Positions 23,756 to 32,598 of a DNA stretch of 64,000 nt are shown one piece after another. The stretch's first letter is position 1, and each line of letters opens with the position of its first letter. The notes below the pieces were generated by a model. It was not told the origin of the DNA and ran no database searches. It was given only the letters and a program-made list of their open reading frames with translations. The translations under genes were made by a program, and so were the position numbers. This DNA is from JANWXD01 sp037446115 (lineage in GTDB: Bacteria > Acidobacteriota > Terriglobia > Bryobacterales > Bryobacteraceae). The stretch is from assembly GCA_037446115.1 (NCBI GenBank), contig JBBIJF010000001.1, forward strand, positions 124,001 through 188,000, given 5' to 3'.

Positions 23756-26700
23756 TTGTATCGTTGCCGGTTGCATGCGGTAGCTCTGCTCTTGCTGGCC
23801 GCTGTGACGCGGGCACAGGATCGCGCCACCCTGGCCGGCCAAGTCATTGACGCCACGAAAGATGGTGTGCCCGGCGCCGTCGTCAAGCTCATCGGGGCGG
23901 GCGGGGCACGCGAAACCGAGACGGACGCCGCCGGTATTTACGTCTTCGACAACCTCCCATCCGGCGCCTACACTCTTGAAGCGTCCAAGACCGGCTACAC
24001 CACCGTGCGCTTCCAGCTCGACCTCGCCATGCGGGAGCGCCGCTTTCTGCGCCTGCAGCTTTCCAGTGACGGCGGCCCGGCCAAGGCGGTGGAGTTGTCC
24101 GGGTCGGGCCCCTCCGTAGATCTCTCCACAGGAGCCCTCTACCTTGTGGCCGCTGCCGGACACGTTCCTGTCCAGCGCCGCGATCTGTCCTCGCTCGTCG
24201 AGCTTTCCCCCCATGCACTGCAGCGCGAAGCCGACCCGTCGGGTCCCTCCGCCCTGGCAATCCCGCCCGAGATGAACTACGCGACGCTCGACGGCGTCAG
24301 CGTGGTTCCCGCGCCGCATCCGGAACCCGACACCCGCCTGCTGACGCTTCCGGAGCGCTATGCCCAGCGTAGCCCTGCTTCCCTTGAGGCCTTGCCGCAT
24401 GTGGCCCCGGTGGAAGCCATTGAGTCCGTGGCCGTTCAGACCGGCGCGCTCGCGCCTGAATTCAGCCACAGCCCCGGCGTTCAGACGGCAATCACCAGCC
24501 GCTCCGGCGGGAGCGGCTTTCACGGAGCCATCTATGAGTACGCGCGTAACGACCGCTTCAACGCTGCGGACTGGTTTGCCAACACCTTCGGCCTGGGCCG
24601 CGTCAAGATGCGGCACCACCAGTTTGGCGGAGCATTCGGCGGCCCAGTGGGTCCGAGCGGCTGGTCGTTCTTTGCAGGCTACGATGGCTCGCGCGGGCGC
24701 GAACCGGAGACCAGCGTCGCCGCCGTGCCGTCCCTTTCGGCCCGTTCCACGGCGCCCGTCGCCATCCGTCCCTACCTTGCCGCATTCCCGCTGTCCGGCG
24801 TTTCTGCGTCTTCATCCGCAATGGCTGATCCGCTGCCTGTTTCCGTTTCAAATCCCTTTCGCAGCGACGCTGCCAGCCTACGCCTGGACCAGCGCTGGAC
24901 GGAACGCACCTTCTCGTTCCTCCGCTATAGCTACGGCCGCTCGCACGTGGAAGAGCGCGGCGGCCCGGTGCTGGCTCCCAATGTAGTCCAGTTTCGGGAC
25001 TCCTGGACTCACGCCGCCACGGTTGTTCTGCGCTCCGAGTTGAGCGCTTCCTCTCTGAACGAACTCCGCGTGAATTACTCGCGCGCACAAGCCGCCTGGG
25101 CCGTTTCCATGGACACTTGGGGCGGCGCCGTCCCGTTGGCGGATTCGCAGGTCTTTCCGCGCGGGATCAATCGCTCCAACGGCGCGTTCCGCTTCACGGT
25201 CCCGGGACTCGGCGCCTGGGCCCTTGGCGATTTTGCCATCAACCGCCAGCAGCAGCTCAATGTTGTCGAGAGTTTCTCCAAGCTGGTGGGCCGGCACCAG
25301 TACCGCTTCGGTGTAGACTACCGACGCCTTGCCCCCACGTACCTGAGTCCCCCTTACAGCGCCGATGTCGTCTTTCGCGGTCTGTCGGACTCCTTGGGCG
25401 GCGTGCTGTCCGGCACGGCCACCTCTGCCGTGATCGCCACGCGCGACAAGGCGGTCTACCCGGTATGGATGAACCTTTCCTTCTACATGCAGGACAACGT
25501 GCAGGCCAGCAGCCGCACGACGCTGCTGTACGGGTTCCGCTGGGACATCACCCCTCCGCCGGGCATGCGCCGGGGCCCCCGGCCGTTAGGCGTCGGAGGG
25601 ACCATCATCGAGCTGAGTCAGAATGAACCGCTCTACCCGACGAAGTACTACCAGATTGCGCCACGGTTGGGCCTGGCCTACCAGATGGATTCCAAACCCG
25701 GCCGCGAACTCATCTTTCGGTTGGGCGCGGGTGCCTTCTACGATATCGGGTTCGCGTCCACAGCCACCGTGTTCACCGGCGCGCCCTATGCAAGCGTCCG
25801 GGTGCTGACCGATCCAGGTTTTCCGCTTACGGCTTCCGACTCGCAGCCGCCCGCCTTTCCTCCCAAGCGGCCCTTCGGCTTTGTGAGCACGACGGACTTC
25901 GACCTCCGCTTCCCGGCCATCATCCACTGGACCGCCGGCTTCGAGCGCATGCTCGGCAGGAATCAGGCCCTCTCGGTGATTTATCTCGGCAACAAAGGCC
26001 GTCGTCTCATCCGGTTCGAAAGCGAGCGCTCGTTTACGAGCAAAGCCTATGACGTCATCCGCCGCACGGTCAACGAGGGTACCTCGACGTACAACGGGCT
26101 TCAGATCGGGTTTCGGCGGAGGGCGGGAGGCCGGTTTCTGGCCCAGGTATCGTATACACTCGGGCGTGCGAGCGACCGGGCGCCCCTCGGTGTCGCTCCC
26201 GGCCCGGCGTTTGCGACCGTGTTCACCAACGAGTGGGCCGACTCGGATTTCGATGTACGCCATCTGTTTAACGGCTCCGGCTCCGTCGGCCTTCCGGGTC
26301 CGCGGGGAGGTCTGGCGGGTGCGATCCTCGGGGGGTGGTGGCTTGATTTTGCGGCCACGGCGCGCAGCGGACTTCCGTTGGATGTGCTTGTGATCTCGAA
26401 ACTCTCCAGCGAAACCAGACAAAGTGGAGAAACCCGGCGGGGATTGTATGCCTGGGTGCGGCCGGATTACACGGGACAGCCGCTCTGGATCGAGGATCCG
26501 CAGGCGCCGGGGGGCCGCCGGATCAATCCGGCCGCTTTGCTGCTGGCCGACAAATTCGATCAAGGAACGCTGCGGCGAAATGCCCTGCGCGGCTTTCCGC
26601 TCTCGCAGATCAACGCCGCGCTGCGGCGCGATGTGGCATTGGCGGAGAGCGCCCGGCTGAGCCTGACCGTACAGGCACTGAACATATTCAATCACTCGAA

Positions 26701-26833
26701 CTTCGCCGACCTGCTGCCGTCCCGGGAGGCTTATCTGGGAGCAGCGGTCTTCGGCATGGCGACCCGTCTGCAATCGTCCGGCATTGCCGGAGCCTCCCGC
26801 ACGCTGCAGTTCGGCCTTCGGCTTTTATTCTAA
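23756..26833 (+). CDS. Oar-like TonB-dependent outer-membrane receptor
   Basis: 1025 residues from the TTG at 23756. The signal peptide YRCRLHAVALLLLAAVTRAQ precedes a carboxypeptidase-regulatory-like domain (about 25-100: ATLAGQVIDATKDGVPGAVV, GIYVFDNLPSGAYTLEASKT). A plug-like region follows (VEAIESVAVQTGALAPEFSH, QTAITSRSGGSGFHGAIYEY), then a barrel of alternating strands ending TLQFGLRLLF with a terminal aromatic. This is the architecture of the OmpA-related Oar/TonB-dependent receptors expanded in Acidobacteria and used for uptake of large substrates such as oligosaccharides. No TonB box is recognisable. The next gene encodes another outer-membrane protein 10 bases away. Confidence 0.9.
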   Translation: MYRCRLHAVALLLLAAVTRAQDRATLAGQVIDATKDGVPGAVVKLIGAGGARETETDAAGIYVFDNLPSGAYTLEASKTGYTTVRFQLDLAMRERRFLRLQLSSDGGPAKAVELSGSGPSVDLSTGALYLVAAAGHVPVQRRDLSSLVELSPHALQREADPSGPSALAIPPEMNYATLDGVSVVPAPHPEPDTRLLTLPERYAQRSPASLEALPHVAPVEAIESVAVQTGALAPEFSHSPGVQTAITSRSGGSGFHGAIYEYARNDRFNAADWFANTFGLGRVKMRHHQFGGAFGGPVGPSGWSFFAGYDGSRGREPETSVAAVPSLSARSTAPVAIRPYLAAFPLSGVSASSSAMADPLPVSVSNPFRSDAASLRLDQRWTERTFSFLRYSYGRSHVEERGGPVLAPNVVQFRDSWTHAATVVLRSELSASSLNELRVNYSRAQAAWAVSMDTWGGAVPLADSQVFPRGINRSNGAFRFTVPGLGAWALGDFAINRQQQLNVVESFSKLVGRHQYRFGVDYRRLAPTYLSPPYSADVVFRGLSDSLGGVLSGTATSAVIATRDKAVYPVWMNLSFYMQDNVQASSRTTLLYGFRWDITPPPGMRRGPRPLGVGGTIIELSQNEPLYPTKYYQIAPRLGLAYQMDSKPGRELIFRLGAGAFYDIGFASTATVFTGAPYASVRVLTDPGFPLTASDSQPPAFPPKRPFGFVSTTDFDLRFPAIIHWTAGFERMLGRNQALSVIYLGNKGRRLIRFESERSFTSKAYDVIRRTVNEGTSTYNGLQIGFRRRAGGRFLAQVSYTLGRASDRAPLGVAPGPAFATVFTNEWADSDFDVRHLFNGSGSVGLPGPRGGLAGAILGGWWLDFAATARSGLPLDVLVISKLSSETRQSGETRRGLYAWVRPDYTGQPLWIEDPQAPGGRRINPAALLLADKFDQGTLRRNALRGFPLSQINAALRRDVALAESARLSLTVQALNIFNHSNFADLLPSREAYLGAAVFGMATRLQSSGIAGASRTLQFGLRLLF

Positions 26834-26843
26834 GAGAGGGTTA

Positions 26844-27581
26844 ATGCGTCCCGGTCTCACTAAGCTGATACGCTCCCTTGTAGCCGTGGGCTGTCTTTTC
26901 ACGGCGATGGCGCAGGAAGAAGAACAAGAGCGCCGCCACATGGAACGGCGTCTGTGGCTTGGCGGACGGATCACGATTGCAGGTAATGCACAGGTCCTTC
27001 CGGGAAAATTCACAGGTACTTCGGCGCAACCCGCCGGTTCGCTCGAAAGCGAAGTGAAGTGGACTTCGGGCCGCTTCGGCGCCGGACCGTCGTTGGAGCT
27101 GCGCCTGCTAGACCGTGTCTCGCTCGGACTGGACTTGCTGCACCGCGGCACGGCGTACCGCCAGGAAGCAACCATCAAGCGCACCGGCGGTGGCGAAGAC
27201 GTGCGCATCACGGAGAGGACAAGAGCCAGCAGTTGGGAGGGCTCCGCCATCGCCCGCTTCGGGGTCGGCTACCAGCGCTGGGGCGGGTTCCGCTATTTCG
27301 CCGGTGCAGGCGTAGCCATCCGCACGCTGTCCGGAATCCGCACCACGATCGAGCGGCAGGGCCTGGGAGATGAGAACTGCTGCGATGAAACCCCGATCCG
27401 TCCCGCTCACCGCAACGCTCTCGGCTTTGTGGCGACGGCCGGCCTCCGGCTGCGGGACGACGTCGGAATCAAGATCATACCGGAAGTCCGTTACACCCAC
27501 TGGCGCGACCGCAGTTTCGATGCGTTCCCGGTCCGCTCCAATGCGAACCAGATCGAGGTCGTGATCGGCATCGTGTTCTGA
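26844..27581 (+). CDS. Outer-membrane beta-barrel protein
   Basis: 245 residues from the ATG at 26844 (behind GAGAGGG; the longer frame from 26784 would overlap the receptor gene). A signal peptide (LIRSLVAVGCLFTAMAQ) is followed by an acidic run EEEQERRHMERR and then amphipathic strands (LWLGGRITIAGNAQV, GAGPSLELRLLDRVSLGLDL, YRYFAGAG-like, GFVATAGLRLRDDVGIKIIP, EVRYTHWRDR) ending IEVVIGIVF. It resembles OmpW/OmpX-type small barrels. Placement 10 bases after the receptor suggests one transcript. Exact family not recognised. Confidence 0.75.
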   Translation: MRPGLTKLIRSLVAVGCLFTAMAQEEEQERRHMERRLWLGGRITIAGNAQVLPGKFTGTSAQPAGSLESEVKWTSGRFGAGPSLELRLLDRVSLGLDLLHRGTAYRQEATIKRTGGGEDVRITERTRASSWEGSAIARFGVGYQRWGGFRYFAGAGVAIRTLSGIRTTIERQGLGDENCCDETPIRPAHRNALGFVATAGLRLRDDVGIKIIPEVRYTHWRDRSFDAFPVRSNANQIEVVIGIVF

Positions 27582-27633
27582 AACGCTCAGAGGGGCCGGC
27601 CCCGGTGCTACACTGAAGCTACAGGAGGCTCCC

Positions 27634-28407
27634 ATGCGGCGGCTTGCGCTCACCGTCGCGTTGACCCTCGCCGGAGCCGCGGTGGCAGCTGCGCAGTTCC
27701 GCTCCGGCGGAGGTTTTCGGGGCGGGTTCCGCTTCTCTCCGGGATTTGGAGTGAGGCTTCACTCAGGCCATCCCTTCGGCTTTCACCGTGGTTTCTTCCA
27801 TCCCTTCCTGGTTCACCGGCGTTTCGTGCACCCCTTTGCCATCCACGGGGGGTTTTTCTTCGGATTCCGGACTTTTGGATCGCCCCATGGATTTGGGAAC
27901 GTCGTTTTCCCGGGCCTCGGCCACGCGCCACCTCTCGCTCCGTTCACAGGCTTTTTCGGCACGCGCCGTGTCTTCCCCTTCCTCCCGTTCTGGTGGGGAC
28001 CGGTATTGTATCCGGGGGCCCCTTTCAGCTATGCGCCTTCGCCGCCGGTCGTCGTGGTGGTGCAAGGCGTGCCCGCTGAGGCCGATGCCCGCGCGCCAGT
28101 CGTGATCCATCAGCAGTTCCGTGGTGTAGCAGAAAAGGAGCCCGCGCCCAAAGCACAGGCGCCAGAGACCGCGCCGGAAGTCAAGAACCACGGCACGGTG
28201 CAGCCCGGCTACACATACCTGGCGTTTCGCACGGGCGCGGTCGAACGTGTGACGGCGGTAGCGGTTGAATCCGAAATGGTGCGCTACCGCACGCTGGACG
28301 GCCGGGAGCGCGAGGCGCCGCTGAACGCCATTGATCGTGACCTCACGGTGCAGCTCAATGACGAGATCGGCGCTGCGCCGCTTCCTCTACCCGTCGCGGA
28401 CCCCTGA
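27634..28407 (+). CDS. Secreted Phe/His/Gly-rich protein
   Basis: 257 residues with a signal peptide (LALTVALTLAGAAVAAAQ). Residues about 20-130 are extremely rich in F, G, H and P (HPFGFHRGFFHPFLVHRRFV, GGFFFGFRTFGSPHGFGNVV). A linker with FPFLPFWWGPVLYPGAPFSY and a VVVVVQ strand follows, then a conserved-looking C-terminal segment PGYTYLAFRTGAVERVTAVA and VRYRTLDGREREAPL. The His-rich part may bind metal or heme; that is inference. A GAGG site (AGGAGG) lies seven bases before the ATG, with TACACT at 27607-27612 as a possible -10. Confidence 0.75.
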   Translation: MRRLALTVALTLAGAAVAAAQFRSGGGFRGGFRFSPGFGVRLHSGHPFGFHRGFFHPFLVHRRFVHPFAIHGGFFFGFRTFGSPHGFGNVVFPGLGHAPPLAPFTGFFGTRRVFPFLPFWWGPVLYPGAPFSYAPSPPVVVVVQGVPAEADARAPVVIHQQFRGVAEKEPAPKAQAPETAPEVKNHGTVQPGYTYLAFRTGAVERVTAVAVESEMVRYRTLDGREREAPLNAIDRDLTVQLNDEIGAAPLPLPVADP

Positions 28408-28445
28408 TCTGATACGCTGAATAGCGCGTCAAGGAGGCAAAGACC

Positions 28446-29411
28446 ATGGGCGTCACGCGCCGGCAATTCGTCCAGGCGTTCACGATCGGTCCGTTTTTCG
28501 GGGGTGCGGCACCTGCCTCTAACGGAATGCCCAAACGCGTCTTGGGGCGCACGGGCCGGCAGGTCTCCGTTCTCGCCATGGGTTGCGGCAGTCGCTTCCT
28601 CATGTACAAGGACGAAGACAAGGCACTGGAAGCTTTGAACCGCGCTCTGGACCTGGGTATTAACTACCTCGACACCGCCTATTCTTATGGCCGGGGACTC
28701 AGCGAAGAACGCGTCGGCAAGGTCATGGCGACGCGCCGCAAGGACGTATTTCTGGCCACCAAGGTTCCGGACCGCAAAGGCGACGCTGCTCTGCGCACCA
28801 TCGAGGGTAGCTTGAAGCGCCTGCGCGTGGACCAGGTGGACCTGATTCACATTCACAGCCTTACCGGCGCCGACGACCTGGCCGCCATCGAGGCCGCAGA
28901 CGGCGTTCTTCAGGCGCTCTACAAACTCCGGGACCAGAAAGTGACGCGCTTCATTGGCATCACTTCCCACACAGATCCGGCTGTGTTGAAAACCGCATTG
29001 GAGCGTCACGATTTCGACTGCACACAGATGGCGCTGAATGCAGCGATGGCGGGCATGACGAGCGGGCCCGGCGGCATGGTCGTGAATTCGGGCAGGCAGG
29101 TGAGCTTTGAGCGCACGGCGCTGCCGGTGGCCGTTCGGAAAAATCTCGGCGTGATCGCCATGAAGGTCTTCGCCCAGGATGCGCTGGTCGGCCAGGCCTC
29201 TGCGGAAAAACTGCTCGGCTATGCACTTTCGCTGCCGGTGGCCACGGCGGTTGTCGGGATGCCGCGGCTCGAGTTGATCGAGGAGAATGCCGCGCTGGCC
29301 CGAGCCTTCCGGCCGCTTCCGCCCGAAGAGATGCGCAGCCTTTCCGAGCGCCTCGCCGGGGCGAACAAAGCCGCGCTCGACAGCTGGTTTGCCCGACACC
29401 TGGACGCGTGA
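28446..29411 (+). CDS. Aldo/keto reductase with Tat-type leader
   Basis: 321 residues. The leader GVTRRQFVQAFTIGPFFGGA has a twin arginine, though the hydrophobic stretch is short. The aldo/keto reductase barrel is clear: MPKRVLGRTGRQVSVLAMGC, the catalytic Asp/Tyr pair in GINYLDTAYSYGRGLSEERV, the Lys in DVFLATKVPD, and His in QVDLIHIHSL. The C-terminal NADPH site is IAMKVFAQ. A four-cysteine iron-sulphur end, seen in some relatives, is absent. Substrate unknown, probably a sugar or aldehyde. The SD AAGGAGG is well placed before the ATG. Confidence 0.9.
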   Translation: MGVTRRQFVQAFTIGPFFGGAAPASNGMPKRVLGRTGRQVSVLAMGCGSRFLMYKDEDKALEALNRALDLGINYLDTAYSYGRGLSEERVGKVMATRRKDVFLATKVPDRKGDAALRTIEGSLKRLRVDQVDLIHIHSLTGADDLAAIEAADGVLQALYKLRDQKVTRFIGITSHTDPAVLKTALERHDFDCTQMALNAAMAGMTSGPGGMVVNSGRQVSFERTALPVAVRKNLGVIAMKVFAQDALVGQASAEKLLGYALSLPVATAVVGMPRLELIEENAALARAFRPLPPEEMRSLSERLAGANKAALDSWFARHLDA

Positions 29412-29419
29412 AGGCGGCC

Positions 29420-30835
29420 TCAAATCAGCCGTAGCAGGCTCAAGTTGATGCTCAACGGGCGTGTGTCCGGAGGTGCGGTCCAGACCGGCGAGGCGAGGAT
29501 CTCGACGTAGTAATCCCGCGCCGCCGGGAGGTCTGCTTCCAGAACGAACAGGCCCGGACGGCGGATCTTCCAGAGACCTGCTCGCCGGGCGTTTACGTGG
29601 ACCTCAATCCGTATTTTCCGGCGGGTTTCGATGGCGTGCCGGGGCACGAAGCCCCGTAGCCGCAATCTGCGCGGACGCGACTCGCTGGCGGCGAGCCGCG
29701 CCGTAGCGCGCGCTCCGATCCAGCGGTAACAGTTGCCCACAGCCCCCTCCAGCGGCCCCCAGCCCTCGAGCAGCCCCTTCTCGTGGCCGGGCCTGCTGAA
29801 ATCGAGAATGTCCTCCCGTTCGCCTGGGTAAAGCTCCCGCCGCTCCGCGGAAGGCAGCAAGTTGTATATGCCGTCTTGACAATCGGCGAAAAACCCGCAG
29901 GGGCACGCCAGGCGGCCGGCTTGCCCATGGCTGAGCGGGCCGCCGCAATCCGGGCATTGCAGATAACTCTCCAGCTTGCTGCGGGTATCCGGCAAGTCGT
30001 GCGGAGCCTCTCCCGGTTTCCGACACACCGCCGCCAGCGTGCCTCCGAGCAGGCGCGCAGCCAGCCAGATGGAATGGTAGCGGTCCAGCGCAACGGCCGC
30101 ACGCTTCACCCACCCGTCCAGGCAGCCGTCCTCGCGCAGGAAAATCTCGTAGCGGCAAGACACGAAATGCGTTTCGAGGAGCCGCTGCCAACGTTTCAGC
30201 GTCATGGAGTGGTTTTGCCGGATGCCGAAGCTTTCCTCCTGCGCAGCACCGATCACATCCCGGACCAAGTAGGGCAGGAGGCGCCATTCGTATAGCTTGC
30301 GTTCCCAGCGCCCCATCCACTCGGGATAGGGACAGCGGTAAAGTTGCAGCGACAGCAGGCGCCGGATCGGCTCTTCGGCCAAAAAGAAAATCCCGCCGGG
30401 AGCCAGTACGCGCTTCACTTCGAGGAACACGGCCTCGATGTCCAAAAACTGGCTGAGCGTCTGAAAGGTCAGTACCGCTCGGATGGAGCAATCGCGAAAC
30501 GGCAGCCGCAGTGCGTCTCCGGCGATTCGCACGGGCGCGCGCGGCCAGTTCCAGTGCTCGGCGAGGACCGCCCCGTGTCGCAAGGCATCGGCCGAAAGGT
30601 CCAGTGCGAATCCGTCGGCGCCGAACTCGTTGGCCAGCAGATAGCTGGTATGCCCCGGGCCGGCGCCGATCTCCAGAAAAGGCGTGATCGGGCCGGGCAG
30701 GTGCTTGCGGATCAGCGCTGAGCGGTTGCGATTACGTTCTTGGTAGACGGCCAGGGCTTTGTCGCCCTCGCCCAACGCCGCGAACCTGTGGAACTCGACT
30801 TCAGCACGCTTGACGGCGAGCGGTTGCGCCTCCAT
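29420..30835 (-). CDS. SAM methyltransferase fused to a zinc ribbon and C-terminal sandwich
   Basis: 471 residues. A class I methyltransferase domain at about 45-165 shows TPFLEIGAGPGHTSYLLANE, GFALDLSADALRHG and ALRLPFRDCSIRAVLTFQTL, with EVKRVLAPGGIFFLAEEP. Near residue 290 a Trm112-like zinc ribbon occurs: YLQCPDCGGPLSHG followed by LACPCGFFADC. The last 100 residues form a strand-rich domain (RRKIRIEVHVNARRAGLWKI, FVLEADLPAARDYYVEILAS), as found in proteins that act on polyisoprenyl or glycan substrates. Substrate not known. It is the third gene on the minus strand after a HAD phosphatase and an amidohydrolase-like lipoprotein, 21 bases after the latter. Confidence 0.85.
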   Translation of the reverse strand: MEAQPLAVKRAEVEFHRFAALGEGDKALAVYQERNRNRSALIRKHLPGPITPFLEIGAGPGHTSYLLANEFGADGFALDLSADALRHGAVLAEHWNWPRAPVRIAGDALRLPFRDCSIRAVLTFQTLSQFLDIEAVFLEVKRVLAPGGIFFLAEEPIRRLLSLQLYRCPYPEWMGRWERKLYEWRLLPYLVRDVIGAAQEESFGIRQNHSMTLKRWQRLLETHFVSCRYEIFLREDGCLDGWVKRAAVALDRYHSIWLAARLLGGTLAAVCRKPGEAPHDLPDTRSKLESYLQCPDCGGPLSHGQAGRLACPCGFFADCQDGIYNLLPSAERRELYPGEREDILDFSRPGHEKGLLEGWGPLEGAVGNCYRWIGARATARLAASESRPRRLRLRGFVPRHAIETRRKIRIEVHVNARRAGLWKIRRPGLFVLEADLPAARDYYVEILASPVWTAPPDTRPLSINLSLLRLI

Positions 30836-30856
30836 CGGTGCAGCACCGGCGCTATT

Positions 30857-31723
30857 CTAGTGGGACCCCGGCTCGATTGCAACCCACTCGCCGTTCCACA
30901 TGGCGCGCTCGATCGCACCGAGATTTCGCACGTCCTCGAGCGGGTTGGCCGTCAGCACGAGCAGATTGGCGTGTTTGCCCGGTTCCAGGGTACCGGCGGT
31001 ATCCCCGAGCCCCGCTGCGCGCGCCCCGTTCCGGGTGGCCGCCACCAGAACATCCATGAGCCTGAGGCCTGCCGCCGCCAGCAACTCGAGTTCGCGCAGC
31101 GTATTCGTCCCCGAGGGGAGCCCGGATGCGACCGCGATGGCGACACCCGCCTGGTACAGGCGTACTGTGTTGCGCTTGGCAATTTCCAGCGACCGGCCCG
31201 TGCGAACCGCCAGCCGCGGAGCCAACACGACGCCGAGATCCCGGAGCCGGTGCGCGAAAGCCAGATCCACTTCCTCGGTGTCTTCGATCATTCCCGCCAG
31301 CACTTTCGCACCGTGGCTGACGGCCTTCTCCACGGCCGAAAACGTGGCAACCTCCGGAAGAGGGGGTTCGTTCTCACGGACCACGGAAAGCACTCCGCGG
31401 CTCATCATAAAACGGGCATCACGGGCGCGGGCATCCAGGTCCACGAGCGCCGGAACGACAAATCGTCCCGACCCGTCCACGATCTCGGCGGAGGCGGGCA
31501 CAGGTACGGCCGCGCGTGGTCCCGCAGCGCGAATGCGCGACCCGGCGACGATCACCACCGAGTGGGAGACGGGCGCGCCTCCGGTGCCGTCGATGAGGAC
31601 CGCGCCTACGATGGCTTTCAGCCTTGTTTCCGGCGAAGGCTTGCAACCGGCGCCGGCGAGACAAACCAAACCCAGTATGAGGCGGCGCCGGATGCGCAGC
31701 CGGTAACGCGGAGGCCACTGCAT
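30857..31723 (-). CDS. Amidohydrolase-like lipoprotein lacking metal ligands
   Basis: 288 residues from the ATG at 31723. A lipobox (LVCLAGAGC) marks a lipoprotein. The amidohydrolase edge strands are present: LIDGTGGAPVSHSVVIVAGS, RIRAAGPR, and the C-terminal ATRNGARAAGLGDTAGTLEPGK followed by HANLLVLTANPLEDV. Where the family has PGLIDxHxH, this protein reads VPALVDLDARARDAR, so the first two metal histidines are missing. It is about 140 residues shorter than usual, with most of the barrel absent. Either it is a non-catalytic derivative or a remnant that keeps an intact frame. GATAAT seven bases upstream of the ATG suggests a leaderless transcript. Confidence 0.75.
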   Translation of the reverse strand: MQWPPRYRLRIRRRLILGLVCLAGAGCKPSPETRLKAIVGAVLIDGTGGAPVSHSVVIVAGSRIRAAGPRAAVPVPASAEIVDGSGRFVVPALVDLDARARDARFMMSRGVLSVVRENEPPLPEVATFSAVEKAVSHGAKVLAGMIEDTEEVDLAFAHRLRDLGVVLAPRLAVRTGRSLEIAKRNTVRLYQAGVAIAVASGLPSGTNTLRELELLAAAGLRLMDVLVAATRNGARAAGLGDTAGTLEPGKHANLLVLTANPLEDVRNLGAIERAMWNGEWVAIEPGSH

Positions 31724-31730
31724 CGCTGCT

Positions 31731-31736
31731 ATTATC
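31731..31736 (-). promoter_or_regulatory. -10-like GATAAT, predicted leaderless start
   Basis: On the minus strand GATAAT ends seven bases before the ATG at 31723. No -35 and no Shine-Dalgarno sequence are seen. Confidence 0.4.
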
Positions 31737-31797
31737 GCGAGACCGCTGTCGCAGCGCGTGCCGGGCCCCAACCAGCACCCGGCGGCATCGGCGGAGA

Positions 31798-32496
31798 CTA
31801 CGGCCGGAGGAGGTGCTCCGGACGGAGCGCGCGGAGGTCGTCTACGAGAATGTCCGGCGATTCCGCAGCAAGCTCTGTTCTCGAACAGACTCCCGTCAGC
31901 ACGGCCGCGACGTGCACGCCCGCCGCGCGGGCGGCACGGATATCCGCGGGTGAGTCGCCGACGACCCAGACCTCACCGGTGCGGCTGAGCCAGCCGCGGG
32001 CGCGCGCCGTGCGCACCGCAAAACGCACCAGCCCGGCGCGATCCGGCTGCATCTCGCCAAACGCTCCGAAGCGGAAGTACTGCCGAAGCCCCGCCCGTTC
32101 GACCTTTTTCCAGCCGATGCGCGTGAGGTTTCCGGTCACAAGACCGAGTGGCACGCCTCTCCGGCAGAGCCGTCTCAGCAAAAGACGGACACCCGGGCAG
32201 ACCTTCCGCCGCAGGTCGGGGCAGCGCCGCACGTAGATCGCCTGGGCGGAGGCCATGATTGCGGGCAAGCTGCGCCGGATCACCGCCTCGGGCGCTCCCG
32301 CGTTGCGCATCATGCGGCGCAGGATGTCGGGGTCCAGCATACCGTGAAGCGGAATGCCGTCCGTCGTCGTTTCTAAACCGGTGTGCCGCCGTACCGCCTC
32401 GATGAGCGCTTCGCGGTGGTGAATCCCCGCACGACGCACAAGCGTACCGTCAATGTCAAAGAGAACCAAAAGAGTATGGGCGGTGTTCTGAACCAT
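31798..32496 (-). CDS. HAD-superfamily phosphatase
   Basis: 232 residues from the ATG at 32496, chosen because the catalytic strand then lies near the N-terminus (LLVLFDIDGTLVRRAG, with the nucleophilic Asp). Motif II is LGLVTGNLTR, motif III is GWKKVERAG, and motif IV is VWVVGDSPADIRAARAAGVH. The helical cap domain matches phosphoglycolate-phosphatase-like enzymes. It would dephosphorylate a small sugar phosphate. An upstream start at 32538 is possible. Followed on the same strand by the amidohydrolase-like lipoprotein 74 bases on. Confidence 0.88.
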   Translation of the reverse strand: MVQNTAHTLLVLFDIDGTLVRRAGIHHREALIEAVRRHTGLETTTDGIPLHGMLDPDILRRMMRNAGAPEAVIRRSLPAIMASAQAIYVRRCPDLRRKVCPGVRLLLRRLCRRGVPLGLVTGNLTRIGWKKVERAGLRQYFRFGAFGEMQPDRAGLVRFAVRTARARGWLSRTGEVWVVGDSPADIRAARAAGVHVAAVLTGVCSRTELAAESPDILVDDLRALRPEHLLRP

Positions 32497-32578
32497 GCTC
32501 GAGTCCGGCACGGCAAAGACCTGCGTACGGATCCGCAACCCGCCGCCTCGGCACCGCAGGCGATCGGAAGCGGGGCGC

Positions 32579-32584
32579 TACAAT
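32579..32584 (+). promoter_or_regulatory. -10-like TACAAT before the macrodomain gene
   Basis: TACAAT ends 14 bases before the ATG at 32599, implying a leader of around seven bases with no Shine-Dalgarno sequence. Confidence 0.4.
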
Positions 32585-32598
32585 AATACGACAAGCGC

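Noticed and set aside
25586..26773. 395-residue minus-strand frame across the Oar-like receptor
   Set aside because: The plus strand carries the receptor through to its terminal aromatic strand; no domain is seen in the opposite frame.
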